Source: Flammeovirgaceae bacterium UBA6059
GTDB taxonomy: Bacteria > Bacteroidota > Bacteroidia > Cytophagales > Cyclobacteriaceae
Direction of reading: 5' to 3'
Assembly: GCA_002435755.1 (NCBI GenBank)
Contig: DIYH01000046.1
Coordinates: 186,001-250,000 of the forward strand
DNA: 64,000 nt
The notes beneath the pieces were generated by a model. The model was not told the origin of the DNA. It made no database searches and saw only the letters and a list, made by a program, of their open reading frames with translations. Both the position numbers and the translations under genes were made by a program. Positions 16,648-26,135 of this stretch are shown one piece after another. Each line of letters begins with the position of its first letter. Positions within the stretch are counted from its first letter, which is position 1.

Positions 16648-17922
16648 ATGCCAGGTAGAGCCCTTTATTTGTTTTTATTCAGCCTTCTATTAGCAACTCC
16701 GCACATTTCCTACAGCTCGAGAACCCCTGATTTCCCCACCCTTATCAAAGTATACGACGGAGTTGTAAGGCTGAGCGACGATGAGGCTTATGCCCTGGCT
16801 ACTAGTATTTTAGAAAGAAGCCAAGACCCCTATGAAATAGCACTCGCTCACTACCATATAGGCTATATAAAAAAGAGGAGAAACGATCTCTCATCAGCAA
16901 AACACTATATTGAGGCGATACATCTTTTGGAAGATACGGACACGACGGATTTGTTTCTGGAACTGTCCCTTAGGAAGAATCTTGGAGTAATCTACAAACA
17001 ACATGGAGATATAGAAAGTGGAATAAGATACTACCAGGAGGCTATTCCATTTGCAGAGGCTTATGACAAAACACTTCCATTCGAGCGGCAAACTAATGTG
17101 ATGAGCCTGAAATACAATATGGCTAATGCTTATAGCGAAAACTATAATCCAAAGGCTGTTGACATGTATCTTCAGTTGTTGGGTGAAGCAAAATCCAAAG
17201 GCACAGTTCTTAAGATCGCTCAGATAAATAACCAGTTAGGGATTCTATTTGAAAAAGCCAAAGAGTATGACCTGGCGATCGAGCATTTCAGCGATATCCT
17301 GGAGTACGAGTATGCTCTACCTAACAAGAAGATACAATTGTATTTAGGCTATGCTAACGAGAACTTAGGTGAGACATACTTCAAGAAAGGACAAATAGAA
17401 TTGGCTTCAAAATATCTAATAGCCTCGTTAGACTACTTTGAAGATGAGAATAAGTTCAATCCTCTTGTCATACTCACTGAGCTCTACCTTAGCTTAAAAG
17501 ACGAGGATAAGGCCCGCAAATACGGTGAGTGGGCTATGAGCATATACCCAGAGATACAAAAATCTGAAAAGAAACTAAAGATCTTTGAGTTAATGGCAGA
17601 TCTTACTACCACAGAAGAAGACCAGCCTAATGAGTATTTGACCAGGATGCTTATCGAGCAAAGGTCCTTTAATCAAGACTTGAGTACACTGGCGGATTTG
17701 AAAGATAAGGAGAACCTTTACCGAGTGGTTGACAGTTATTATCGCGAATTGGAAGCCAGTCAAAGAAGTGCGGAATACCGCGAATGGATTGTCACAGGAT
17801 GTGCTGTTCTTATTACGATCATAGTTTTGACTGCCGGCTACTTTATGATCATGGACAAGCGTAGAAAGAAAGAACTCGCTGAAGGTCTGTCAAAAGACGG
17901 ATCGGACTTTAAATACTATTAA
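16648..17922 (+). CDS. TPR protein with signal sequence and one C-terminal membrane helix (copy 2)
   Basis: A 424-residue paralogue of the protein at 14150, with the same signal sequence, TPR array, coiled segment, membrane helix (about 379-398) and short tail ending DGSDFKYY. The last 120 residues are almost identical between the two. Differences are spread through the early TPRs and helix 7-8 region (for example the stretch after ENLGE). It has no kinase, cyclase or DNA-binding output domain. The two copies probably share one mechanism with different partners (inference). The next gene, PorP/SprF-like, is convergent and starts 12 bp downstream. Confidence 0.85.
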   Translation: MPGRALYLFLFSLLLATPHISYSSRTPDFPTLIKVYDGVVRLSDDEAYALATSILERSQDPYEIALAHYHIGYIKKRRNDLSSAKHYIEAIHLLEDTDTTDLFLELSLRKNLGVIYKQHGDIESGIRYYQEAIPFAEAYDKTLPFERQTNVMSLKYNMANAYSENYNPKAVDMYLQLLGEAKSKGTVLKIAQINNQLGILFEKAKEYDLAIEHFSDILEYEYALPNKKIQLYLGYANENLGETYFKKGQIELASKYLIASLDYFEDENKFNPLVILTELYLSLKDEDKARKYGEWAMSIYPEIQKSEKKLKIFELMADLTTTEEDQPNEYLTRMLIEQRSFNQDLSTLADLKDKENLYRVVDSYYRELEASQRSAEYREWIVTGCAVLITIIVLTAGYFMIMDKRRKKELAEGLSKDGSDFKYY

Positions 17923-17934
17923 TCCCTTAGGTCT

Positions 17935-18978
17935 TTAGAATATAAAAGGAACGGGACACCTCAACTCTCTTACCTCACGAGGTGGTTTCCGGGGATCACC
18001 CCAGTTAAAACTGACCATAAGTGATATCTCATGAGCTCCGCCAGCTTCTATTCCCAATTGAGATAGCGTATAATCATAGCTGTAGCCAAGGCTCAGGTTC
18101 TTCTGAGTTATTCCGACCATAAAGATCAAAGCCTCATTGTTTGGAAAGTTTTCGAACTGCTTGACCGGTATACCACGGTACCACAAGCCGAAAATGACAG
18201 GTTGCAAGGTCAGATAAACTCCCAGGTCCAATTGATCAAATTCTCCCTGGGACCTGAAGTTGAAAGTAGGTGTAATGCTACGCTCACGACCTTCATAGGT
18301 ACCAGGTTTACCCACATTCAGCGGTAGCTTATAACCACCATGCAATGAGAAACGACTGGGAAGTATACTTTCACCACCTATCAGTGATTGGTTAGGCTCA
18401 AGTATATTGTGAAAGCTAGCTCCTATCCATACATTGTTGCTGTAGAGTATACCTCCAAAAGCCAGGTCAAAGTAATTGACATTGAGGCCTGTATTGAGAT
18501 CTTCTACCGTCGCAGGGTTAATGACCCCTGTAGCATCTAGCTGGTCACCAAACACAAGCTTATCAAAGTTGATATCCCGAAGGGTGTACGAAACCTGCAT
18601 AGCAGGTCGAAAGGCCCATTTGTAGTTGACAAAAGTCTGATAAGCATACTGCAAACCTATAGTTGTCGAATTTAGACCAGCCAGGCCCTCTCGGTCATTG
18701 GTGACTATAAAACCTCCGCTACTATTATAGTCTTCGAAATTGTAGTCTATATACGCAGAGAAAGTCTCAAAACTGGCCGGTATGGAAGGCCATTGTTGCC
18801 TGTAGTTGACTCCTGCTCTACCTTTCTGGTTGATCCCTGCTAAGGCCGGGTTGAGATAAAGTGGCGCAGCGTAATACTGAGAAAACTGAGGGTCTTGCGC
18901 ATAAGCCTTGTTATTGGAAAACCAACCTAAACCAATAGTGCTCAATAGGAAGAAGAGGATATAAGTTCTATAAGTCAC
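17935..18978 (-). CDS. PorP/SprF family type IX secretion outer-membrane protein
   Basis: Beta-barrel of about 347 residues. After a signal peptide ending AYAQ it has the family start DPQFSQYYAAPLYLNPALAG and repeated amphipathic strands, ending in an aromatic residue (VPFIF). The frame is open upstream to 19080, but that extension would put 34 residues before the signal peptide, so the GTG at 18978 is preferred. PorP/SprF proteins are needed for secretion or attachment of T9SS cargo with type B C-terminal domains. The gene is divergent from exactly such a cargo at 19165, which supports pairing. Confidence 0.9.
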   Translation of the reverse strand: MTYRTYILFFLLSTIGLGWFSNNKAYAQDPQFSQYYAAPLYLNPALAGINQKGRAGVNYRQQWPSIPASFETFSAYIDYNFEDYNSSGGFIVTNDREGLAGLNSTTIGLQYAYQTFVNYKWAFRPAMQVSYTLRDINFDKLVFGDQLDATGVINPATVEDLNTGLNVNYFDLAFGGILYSNNVWIGASFHNILEPNQSLIGGESILPSRFSLHGGYKLPLNVGKPGTYEGRERSITPTFNFRSQGEFDQLDLGVYLTLQPVIFGLWYRGIPVKQFENFPNNEALIFMVGITQKNLSLGYSYDYTLSQLGIEAGGAHEISLMVSFNWGDPRKPPREVRELRCPVPFIF

Positions 18979-19164
18979 GCGACGTAAAATATGGATAAAC
19001 CTGTCAAAAACTACTACAGACAAACAATATCTAACGCAATTGTAATGAAAGTACATCAATGTGCGTTGGGTTCTTATCACAGTTTATTACTTGCCAGAAA
19101 AGGGCATTTGTCGTAACTATGAGCCAGATCAAATACAATTGATAATCTGTCAACCCTTATCAGA

Positions 19165-22100
19165 ATGGTAAACGTGCCATGTAGACAAAAATTAGCCTCG
19201 CTCCCAATTTTTTTACTCCTGTGGGGAATTCAAAGCCTGTGTATGGCACAAGGTGAAAACCCCCTGATCGACAACCAATGGTACTTTGGCAGCACCGAAG
19301 ACGCTCTGATCTTTGATAAGACAAACCTGCCAGGCGTAGAGGTCAACGTTGTTAGTAATCAGGCGACTCCTTTTGGTCGTGGAGGCAGTGCAGTAGCAGC
19401 CAACGAAGCTACAGGAGATTTGATTTTCTATTCTGATGGTACAGACATCTTCGATGCTACCCACCAATCGATGCTGAACGCAGGAGTCATCCTTAATGGC
19501 AACCCCAATTTAAATAATGCTGCCGTCGCATCACCAGCACCCGGTACACCGGCTGCCTACTATCTTTTTACTAACTCCGGCGTGACAGGCGTCAATGAAG
19601 TACAGTACACTATCGTGAATAGCCTGTTGCAAGGAAATGCGACAGGACCTGGTCAGCCACCCCTTGGAGACGTGACAAACATGATCAATCAATCAACTGG
19701 ATTGGTCAATCCTTCGGACGCCATGATCGTATTGCCCGGACTAGGGGATGCCTACTGGCTGGTCAATCAGGATGTAGGCAGCAGCCAGTTTCGTGTGATG
19801 ACCATTGACGACACCAACTTTGGTACTGTCCAGACCTTCAATCCATTCAATGCAAGTGTACCACCGTTTGAGGTAGCCAGCTTTGCATACAACGAAGATT
19901 CCTTACTATTGGCGGTAGCACCAAAAGATGCTAACAGGAACATACTCATCTTCGATTTTGATCCGGGGACAGGCACTTTAAGCTTTAATACTCAGATACT
20001 CAACTCTGGAAATACAGATAATGGTGGGGCAGCTGTATCGGATATTGCCTGGTCAGCCTCGGGCACTAAACTATTCTTCAGTAGAACTGGTAATGCAGCC
20101 GGCGGTCCTTCTACAGGACAGGTTTACCAGTATGGTTTTGACACCATATCCGTGACCACAGCCGTGATCCCCTATAGCTTTTTTAGGAGTTTAGGATTGA
20201 GAAGAGGTCCTGACACACGGTTATATCATCTCTATCAACTCACAGAAACCTCTCCTGTTGAGCTTGGTCGATTTGATTTCCCGGACAGTCTCCTGGAGAG
20301 TACAGCCTATGATAGTCTACCACTGGGAAACACTGGTTTTAATGCGGTCCAATTTCCAGAGTTCGCACCTGCTTCTAACAACCCATTCGACTTTGTAGAC
20401 TTCAATATTACAGACTCTGTAAGCTGCACCAACAACCAGGTCTTTTTCACTCCTGTGGTCAATCCTACACCCCAGACAGTGACCTGGGATTTTGGTGATG
20501 GTGGTGGTTCTGGCTCCTTCTCTCCTATTTATGGCTATGAAGCCGCCTATTCCGGACCGGTCACCATGACGGTCTCACTCAACGGCAAGTTCAGGACTGT
20601 ACAGAGGAATGTTACTATCAACATGAATTCGCTCATGGCGGATTTGGGAAATGATACCACCATCTGTCCTGGTGAAGAACTCATCCTGGACCCTTTCGCT
20701 GATGCCGAAATGCCTCCACCAGCTGGCAGCACCTTTTCTTGGAATACAGGAGAAACCTCACCGACCATTATGGCTAATTCGGATACGACCCGAACATACT
20801 GGGTATACGTAGAGAGTCCCGATGGTTGTCACAGCTTCGATGAAATTCAAGTAACTGTCTACGGCGATGAGACCCAGGTCCTCAACTACTGGTACTTTGG
20901 TCAAAATGCCGGCATCAACTTTACTCCTCAGGCGACAGCCCTGGATGACGGGGCGATGATCGCCCCGGAAAACTGCTCTACGGTTTCTGATAGGAATGGC
21001 GACCTGCTCTTCTACACCAATGGGTCGACCATATGGAACCGTGATCATGAGGTAATGACCAACGGTACTGATATCGGGGGTGATAGCACGGTATCCAATG
21101 GTGCTATGATCGTGCCAGTGTCGAGCGTCACCGCTGCAGGTGAACAAAGTGCAACCATATTCTATGTATTTACAGCAGACAGGGTGTACGGAGACTACAA
21201 CTATGAGATGAGCTATTCCATCGTTGATATCAGGTTGGATAGTGCGCGCGGAGAAGTGATCGTCAAAGACCAGCCGCTCTTCAGAAACAGCTCAGAACGT
21301 ATGACGGCCTCAGGATTTGGTAACGGCACCACCTGGATGCTAGGAAAAGAATATGGCAATAATACCTTTAGGGCCTATCAGGTAGGCAATCAGGGAATCG
21401 CCACGCCTACGATCACCTCGGAAGGTTCGCTCCATTTCTTTGATGACGAGCTAAAAGGTCGTGGCTATATGAAACTCGCAAACGGGGAGTTAGTCGGAGT
21501 GGCCCTACCGGGAACAACCAACCTGCTGGAGATATTCGAGTTCGACTCGATTGGTAGAGTACGCAATGGCATTACCATAGATATAGAAGAACCCGCTCCG
21601 TCGGTGATCTATGGAGTCGAGTTTTCATCGGATGGTCGCAAGGTGTATGTTACAACCAACAACGGTAACTCCAAGCTGATCCAATATAGTCTGGACAGTC
21701 TTGGCACGGATGATCAAGAGACAGATATCCAGGCCACTAAAAACGTAGTTTATCAAGGTGGTGAAGAACTAGGGGCCATTCAGACCGGCCCGGACCGACA
21801 AGTATATGTAGCCGTAGAGGGACTCCAGTCACTTGGGATAATCAACGGACCTACGGCAGATAATCCTACATTTAGTCCGACGGCATTTCCGCTGTTAGCT
21901 GGCACTTCAAGCTTGCTCGGATTACCGAATTTTGTCCAGATCGTGTCGAACCCTCCTCAGTCTCCGGGGATCACTTTTGCCAACACCTGCTTTGGACAAC
22001 CCGTTGAGTTTTTAGGCTCTGGCACATCCGATATAGACGAGTATGACTGGATATTTGGTGACGATCCATTAGCTTCATTTCCCGACAACCCTGACACCCT

Positions 22101-23997
22101 AATGGTGCAAAATCCCATCCGTCCCTATGATGATTTTGGAGAATATCTGGTACAGTTACGCGTGTACAATCGTTGTGGATTTGATTCCGTGTTCACCGAT
22201 ACATTGGAGATTTTTGCCGTTCCGGACTCAGTAATGATAGAAAGTCCTCAAAACATCTGTGAGGAAGATTTCATAGAAATAGCAGCTTTCCCAAATGACA
22301 CTGCAGCTTACAGCTATACCTGGTCCACGGGTGATACAAGTCGCGTAATCCAGGTTTCAGAAGCAAGTACGTTGAGCGTTTTCATTACTAATCAGGAAGG
22401 ATGTTCGTCGGCACCCCAAACGGTATTGGTAGGTGATCAAAGACCTCCTATCGAACTCGGACCTCCAATCAATGCGTGCCAGAATGAGGACTTAACGGAT
22501 ATTGATGGGAGTAATGGGCTGGGAGGGCTCTCCTATACCTGGCAGATAAATGGTGAAGTAGTTGGTACTGACAGGTTTCAGCCTGTGGATACGGATGTTC
22601 CAGGTGTGTATTCTTATCAAATCAGGGCCTTTGATCCTATTCTCAAGTGTGCCGCTACAGACAGTGTAGATATCACAGTCCTAGAAGAACCAACTGTCTC
22701 AGCGATCGAAACTTTCAACTCGTCCTGTGGTATCAACAATGGTCGCTTGACCTTCGAACTAAGTGGAGATGGTAACTTTACCTACAGCATGACAGGTCCT
22801 GTCAACGTAACTCCCCGCACTTTCAATGGCGTTAATCCTGTTACAGTCGATAGCCTCGGTGCTGGCATTTATACGCTGTTCGTCACTAACACGGTTAGTG
22901 GATGTACAAATACTCAAAACATCAACATTGAAGATATCGCTAGCTTCGATATTATCACGAGTCAGGCTGGTATTTGTGGACTGGATATTGAACTCAATGG
23001 CAATGTTGCCGACTCGGTACTGCTCACTTTACTTGATGGCACTGGTCAGGTAGTAACAGGATCTGATGGTACTGTTTATGATGGCACACAGCCAATACCT
23101 TCAGCAGATTTTGCAACGACACCATTTCGGGTAGGTGTCACGGAAGGTGGTTCGTACAATATATCTGTCAGAGAAGCAGGGGCACCCGGTTGTGTACAGA
23201 CAGACAGTCTTACCCTGACCCCACTAGAGGTCACGATCTCATCAGAACCTAACTGCAATGTGAACGGACTCATACAGCTAACAGCTGAAGCCTCGATCAC
23301 TGCGGATGTCATCTTCCAATGGCAGGATGAGAATGGAAACGTCATCGCAGATGAGTCCACGGCATTTCTCGACGTAACTTCAACCGGTACTTACACGGTA
23401 AATGTGACAGATATCGATGGTAACTGCTCCACTTCGGATTTTATTGATGTGTTGGTCATTCCGATAGAGGATGAAGAACTACTACTGCCAAACGAAGAGC
23501 TCATATGCTCACTGGACCCTGATCCAGAGCGTGGTAGTATTGAACTCGACCCTGGTCTTTTTGATACTTATTCATGGACTCAAAATGGTGTAGAGGGGGT
23601 TCTTTCAACCGAGCGAACTTTACTAGTAACAGAAGCAGGCACTTACATTGTAGAACTATTCAATGGATCAACTTGTGTCAACGACCGTATCATTGTAGAA
23701 GATGACTGTCGCCCTACGGTCGTAGCTCCTAATGCTTTCACTCCTAACGAGGATGGCGTGAATGATACGTTCTTTGTTTATCCAAATGACTATGTCACTG
23801 AGTACTCCATTTTTATATTCAATCGATGGGGAGAGCTCATATTTCATTCGGATGATCAGGACTTCCAATGGGACGGCACCCTCAATGGCCAGTTAATGCC
23901 AACGGGCACTTACGCCTATAAAATGGTATTCAGAAGCTCCTTAGATGCCACTCAATCCGTGATCGAGCAATATGGTGGGGTGACACTCCTTAAATAG
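19165..23997 (+). CDS. T9SS type B cargo: large surface protein with propeller, PKD and Ig-like modules
   Basis: A 1610-residue secreted protein with a signal peptide ending CMAQ. A propeller-like module begins with NQWYFGSTEDALIFD (about 33-400) and a second copy begins with NYWYFGQNAGINF (about 575-930); each is followed by a PKD-like domain (TWDFGDGGG near 440, YDWIFGDDP near 960). Several Ig-like SprB/CCSSDTV-type modules follow. The last 95 residues are a gliding-motility-associated type B sorting domain: PNAFTPNEDGVNDTFFV, IFNRWGELIFHSDDQDFQWDG, PTGTYAYKM. Such proteins go through the T9SS and stay on the surface or are released. Likely ligands are sugars or particles, but this is unknown. 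Confidence 0.92.
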   Translation: MVNVPCRQKLASLPIFLLLWGIQSLCMAQGENPLIDNQWYFGSTEDALIFDKTNLPGVEVNVVSNQATPFGRGGSAVAANEATGDLIFYSDGTDIFDATHQSMLNAGVILNGNPNLNNAAVASPAPGTPAAYYLFTNSGVTGVNEVQYTIVNSLLQGNATGPGQPPLGDVTNMINQSTGLVNPSDAMIVLPGLGDAYWLVNQDVGSSQFRVMTIDDTNFGTVQTFNPFNASVPPFEVASFAYNEDSLLLAVAPKDANRNILIFDFDPGTGTLSFNTQILNSGNTDNGGAAVSDIAWSASGTKLFFSRTGNAAGGPSTGQVYQYGFDTISVTTAVIPYSFFRSLGLRRGPDTRLYHLYQLTETSPVELGRFDFPDSLLESTAYDSLPLGNTGFNAVQFPEFAPASNNPFDFVDFNITDSVSCTNNQVFFTPVVNPTPQTVTWDFGDGGGSGSFSPIYGYEAAYSGPVTMTVSLNGKFRTVQRNVTINMNSLMADLGNDTTICPGEELILDPFADAEMPPPAGSTFSWNTGETSPTIMANSDTTRTYWVYVESPDGCHSFDEIQVTVYGDETQVLNYWYFGQNAGINFTPQATALDDGAMIAPENCSTVSDRNGDLLFYTNGSTIWNRDHEVMTNGTDIGGDSTVSNGAMIVPVSSVTAAGEQSATIFYVFTADRVYGDYNYEMSYSIVDIRLDSARGEVIVKDQPLFRNSSERMTASGFGNGTTWMLGKEYGNNTFRAYQVGNQGIATPTITSEGSLHFFDDELKGRGYMKLANGELVGVALPGTTNLLEIFEFDSIGRVRNGITIDIEEPAPSVIYGVEFSSDGRKVYVTTNNGNSKLIQYSLDSLGTDDQETDIQATKNVVYQGGEELGAIQTGPDRQVYVAVEGLQSLGIINGPTADNPTFSPTAFPLLAGTSSLLGLPNFVQIVSNPPQSPGITFANTCFGQPVEFLGSGTSDIDEYDWIFGDDPLASFPDNPDTLMVQNPIRPYDDFGEYLVQLRVYNRCGFDSVFTDTLEIFAVPDSVMIESPQNICEEDFIEIAAFPNDTAAYSYTWSTGDTSRVIQVSEASTLSVFITNQEGCSSAPQTVLVGDQRPPIELGPPINACQNEDLTDIDGSNGLGGLSYTWQINGEVVGTDRFQPVDTDVPGVYSYQIRAFDPILKCAATDSVDITVLEEPTVSAIETFNSSCGINNGRLTFELSGDGNFTYSMTGPVNVTPRTFNGVNPVTVDSLGAGIYTLFVTNTVSGCTNTQNINIEDIASFDIITSQAGICGLDIELNGNVADSVLLTLLDGTGQVVTGSDGTVYDGTQPIPSADFATTPFRVGVTEGGSYNISVREAGAPGCVQTDSLTLTPLEVTISSEPNCNVNGLIQLTAEASITADVIFQWQDENGNVIADESTAFLDVTSTGTYTVNVTDIDGNCSTSDFIDVLVIPIEDEELLLPNEELICSLDPDPERGSIELDPGLFDTYSWTQNGVEGVLSTERTLLVTEAGTYIVELFNGSTCVNDRIIVEDDCRPTVVAPNAFTPNEDGVNDTFFVYPNDYVTEYSIFIFNRWGELIFHSDDQDFQWDGTLNGQLMPTGTYAYKMVFRSSLDATQSVIEQYGGVTLLK

Positions 23998-24032
23998 TCT
24001 TAACATAACCGGTAAAGTCTCGTTGTGAAAGT

Positions 24033-24626
24033 ATGAGCTACTTTGACGACCTCTATCGAAAACTCTTTACAAAGGCGGCACGATCTTCCCAGATCACGCA
24101 TGAGGTATTAAAACGGAGCGAGCGATATGAGCAGGCCTATCAGGAATGGTGTGAGCAGCCTCAGCTCACCGAGTACCTGGATAAATACCAAAAGGGCTAT
24201 CACTATAAAATGCTCAAAGTGCGGAGCAGCTATGATGTACACCTGTTTCAATCTTCTCTTGCCAACGGCTTTGCGTTATCTTATAATCCCGATATCTCAA
24301 AGCAAGACTTCCAATTCCTTTTCGAGCACTTTGCCCGAAAGACCCACGCCCTTGAATACAAGCAGGCCAACGCTGATACTATGATCACTGATAAGGGGGA
24401 ATTCATAGAAACCAAAGAAAAGTACTATTTCAAGCCTATCTCGCATTCCGGATCGACCAAGGTGCAACAGCATTATGGCAACATTCTTATCGAGCATATA
24501 CTCGTCAATGACAAACCATCATATATCAAGGTGATGGCCAGTGTCTACTCTGATCAATTGTATGCTGCACCGCTCGAACACAGTGAATTAGTTGATTATC
24601 TGTTTACACCAACTGTGTCAGCGTAA
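24033..24626 (+). CDS. Conserved-looking hypothetical protein
   Basis: A 197-residue soluble protein without signal peptide or membrane helix. It is rich in aromatic and charged residues and starts with SYFDDLYRKLFTKAARSS; no domain is recognised. It has a good ATG start 36 bp after the T9SS cargo gene and precedes two other small same-strand genes. Length and composition fit a real protein. Function unknown. Confidence 0.7.
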   Translation: MSYFDDLYRKLFTKAARSSQITHEVLKRSERYEQAYQEWCEQPQLTEYLDKYQKGYHYKMLKVRSSYDVHLFQSSLANGFALSYNPDISKQDFQFLFEHFARKTHALEYKQANADTMITDKGEFIETKEKYYFKPISHSGSTKVQQHYGNILIEHILVNDKPSYIKVMASVYSDQLYAAPLEHSELVDYLFTPTVSA

Positions 24627-24662
24627 GGGGTCTACATCTTAAGTTTTCTCTAACTTTATACC

Positions 24663-25031
24663 ATGAAGAAATGGTCATACATACCTATCATTGAGTTACT
24701 CGTTCTGCTCGTATTCATCCTTTCCAGCTATGGGAAACCTAATGTATTACCTACCATTCTGAAGGTGACTGTAATCGATAACCTTGGCAATTTTGTCGAA
24801 GGTGCTGTGGTAACCGTTTACGGTTCTGAGGAAGACTATAACAGCGATAGTAATCCGTTAGCCGGCCCAGTTAAAACCGATAAAAAAGGAAGAGTGACTT
24901 TTAAAGGGCTCGCTCCTCAGTCCTATTATGTAGATGCTAAATCAAGGGATAAGAGCAATATGGGTGAGGGAGTAAAAACTGCCATACTCAAAGAAGGCAG
25001 GATCAATAAAGTCAATACAGTCATATTATGA
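24663..25031 (+). CDS. Exported carboxypeptidase-regulatory-like (Ig-fold) small protein
   Basis: A 122-residue protein. It has an N-terminal hydrophobic signal or anchor segment (about 7-24) and a single beta-sandwich domain reading VTVIDNLGNFVEGAVVTVYG ... KTDKKGRVTFKGLAPQSYYV. This is the pattern of carboxypeptidase regulatory/Cna B-like domains common in Bacteroidota envelope proteins. It overlaps the NUDIX gene by 4 bp (ATGA), so the two are probably translated together, although a functional link is not obvious. Confidence 0.72.
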   Translation: MKKWSYIPIIELLVLLVFILSSYGKPNVLPTILKVTVIDNLGNFVEGAVVTVYGSEEDYNSDSNPLAGPVKTDKKGRVTFKGLAPQSYYVDAKSRDKSNMGEGVKTAILKEGRINKVNTVIL

Positions 25032-25564
25032 CAGATCGGTCCGCGTTGCGTGATGCGCTTTTAAAGTATCAGCCTTACAACGCTACTGAAGCCACTTTTC
25101 TTCCGAAGTTTTTAGAATTGCTCGAGTTCTCTAACTGCTACGAGCGTTCACTGCTACATGCACATATCACAGCGTCGAGTTGGGTCCTCAACTATGACAT
25201 GACTGCAGTATTGATGCTTCATCATGCAAAACTCAATAGATGGCTCCAACCAGGTGGTCATGCCGATGGAGATGAAAACTTAGTTCGTGTGGCAAAAAAA
25301 GAATTGATGGAAGAAACAGCATTGAAAGCTTTCACATTGATCGAAGAGAAGATATTCGATATTGATATCCATCTCATACCTGAAAGGAAAGGAGTCCCCG
25401 CACACGATCATTATGATGTAAGGTGGGCTTTTCACGCTAGTGAGGATGCCTCTATAATGGGTAATCATGAATCCAACGCCCTATCATGGGTACCATTAGA
25501 AGAAACACCAGATGAAGAATCTATCCAGAGAATGGTCACCAAAACCCAACTTTGGCTTCAATAA
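25028..25564 (+). CDS. NUDIX hydrolase
   Basis: A 178-residue cytoplasmic enzyme. The Nudix box is seen as GHADGDE, seven residues, then KELMEETAL. It keeps the metal-binding EE pair but has K for the usual R and A for the usual G. NUDIX proteins cleave nucleoside diphosphates linked to another group; the substrate here cannot be read from sequence. Upstream GGH and downstream HYDVRWAFHA segments are typical for a subgroup in Bacteroidota. The 3' end overlaps a convergent small gene by 7 bp. Confidence 0.9.
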   Translation: MTDRSALRDALLKYQPYNATEATFLPKFLELLEFSNCYERSLLHAHITASSWVLNYDMTAVLMLHHAKLNRWLQPGGHADGDENLVRVAKKELMEETALKAFTLIEEKIFDIDIHLIPERKGVPAHDHYDVRWAFHASEDASIMGNHESNALSWVPLEETPDEESIQRMVTKTQLWLQ

Positions 25565-25794
25565 TCAAGCAGTGCGGTATGGTCTTCTGCCATATCTGAG
25601 AACCGTGCCAATACTTTCGAGATAAAGGTTTCATCAATCATTTCCTTGATTTCGGCTTCACCGGTCACGTCAAATTCACTGAATTTATAGGTCTGTTCCA
25701 GCATCCCACGCTCGAATTTGACCAGGTATTTATTGTTCCAGTGAAAGATCGTGATCTTCACATCCGGATGCTCTATTTCTCCTGTTACACGCAT
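25558..25794 (-). CDS. Small conserved-looking hypothetical protein
   Basis: A 78-residue protein with a predicted alpha/beta pattern: charged strands (IEHPDVKITIFHWNNKYLVKFE) followed by a helix (EAEIKEMIDETFISKVLARF). No signal or membrane segment. It is convergent with the NUDIX gene with a 7-bp overlap. Its composition supports coding, but I do not recognise a family. Confidence 0.6.
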   Translation of the reverse strand: MRVTGEIEHPDVKITIFHWNNKYLVKFERGMLEQTYKFSEFDVTGEAEIKEMIDETFISKVLARFSDMAEDHTALLDY

Positions 25795-25835
25795 ATTAAA
25801 TCATTTGATTGTCCGAAATATATTCAGATCAATGG

Positions 25836-25866
25836 TTGGAATCGCGTCCATTATCCCTAACATTTG
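25836..25866 (+). promoter_or_regulatory. Candidate promoter of the cold-shock gene
   Basis: TTGG at 25836 and TAACATTTG at 25858-25866 are separated by 18 bp. They resemble the Bacteroidota -33 TTG and -7 TAnnTTTG elements, the latter with one extra base. The cold-shock start codon follows 27 bp later. Confidence 0.4.
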
Positions 25867-25893
25867 TGCATTATTAATTCTAATTACTATTTA

Positions 25894-26085
25894 ATGCAGA
25901 CAGGCAAAGTTAAGTTCTTTAATGAGTCAAAAGGATACGGTTTCATTAAAGACGATGATTCTGATCAAGAATTCTTCGTACATGTTTCTGGGTTGATTGA
26001 TGAGATCAAGCAGAACGACGCAGTGACCTTCGAATTAAAAGAAGGTAAAAAAGGTTTAAATGCAATTAATGTGAAAATCGCGTAA
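25894..26085 (+). CDS. Cold-shock domain protein (CspA family)
   Basis: A 63-residue single cold-shock domain starting at the ATG at 25894. RNP1 is GKVKFFNESKGYGFI and RNP2 is EFFVHVSGL. The short form is preferred over the open upstream extension because it starts exactly at the domain. CSD proteins bind single-stranded RNA and DNA and act as RNA chaperones. A terminator follows, so it is a single-gene transcript. Confidence 0.95.
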   Translation: MQTGKVKFFNESKGYGFIKDDDSDQEFFVHVSGLIDEIKQNDAVTFELKEGKKGLNAINVKIA

Positions 26086-26110
26086 TTGATTATAGATCTT
26101 ACCTATTTGA

Positions 26111-26135
26111 AAGGCCTCCTCGTGAGGCCTTTTTT
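26111..26135 (+). terminator. Rho-independent terminator after the cold-shock gene
   Basis: Stem AAGGCCTC / GAGGCCTT with a five-base loop CTCGT and a run of six T residues (26130-26135), 25 bp after the stop codon. Confidence 0.93.

Larger units (their letters stand above)
16188..17922 (+). repeat. Direct duplication, copy 2 (leader + small lipoprotein + TPR gene)
   Basis: Counterpart of 13678-15418, starting near CTAACATCAACTAG and ending at the TPR stop codon. Conserved leader landmarks are TAAATTT, an AT-rich run ending AAAAAATCAGTTAT, and ATTACTAACAAACTAATAAA just before the lipoprotein start. The repeat distance is about 2.5 kb. Confidence 0.8.

Noticed and set aside
19108..19116. TTGTCGTAA upstream of the second T9SS cargo, matching the box next to the giant adhesin
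   Set aside because: A single 9-base match, without the 11-bp partner box, is expected about once by chance in a window of this size.
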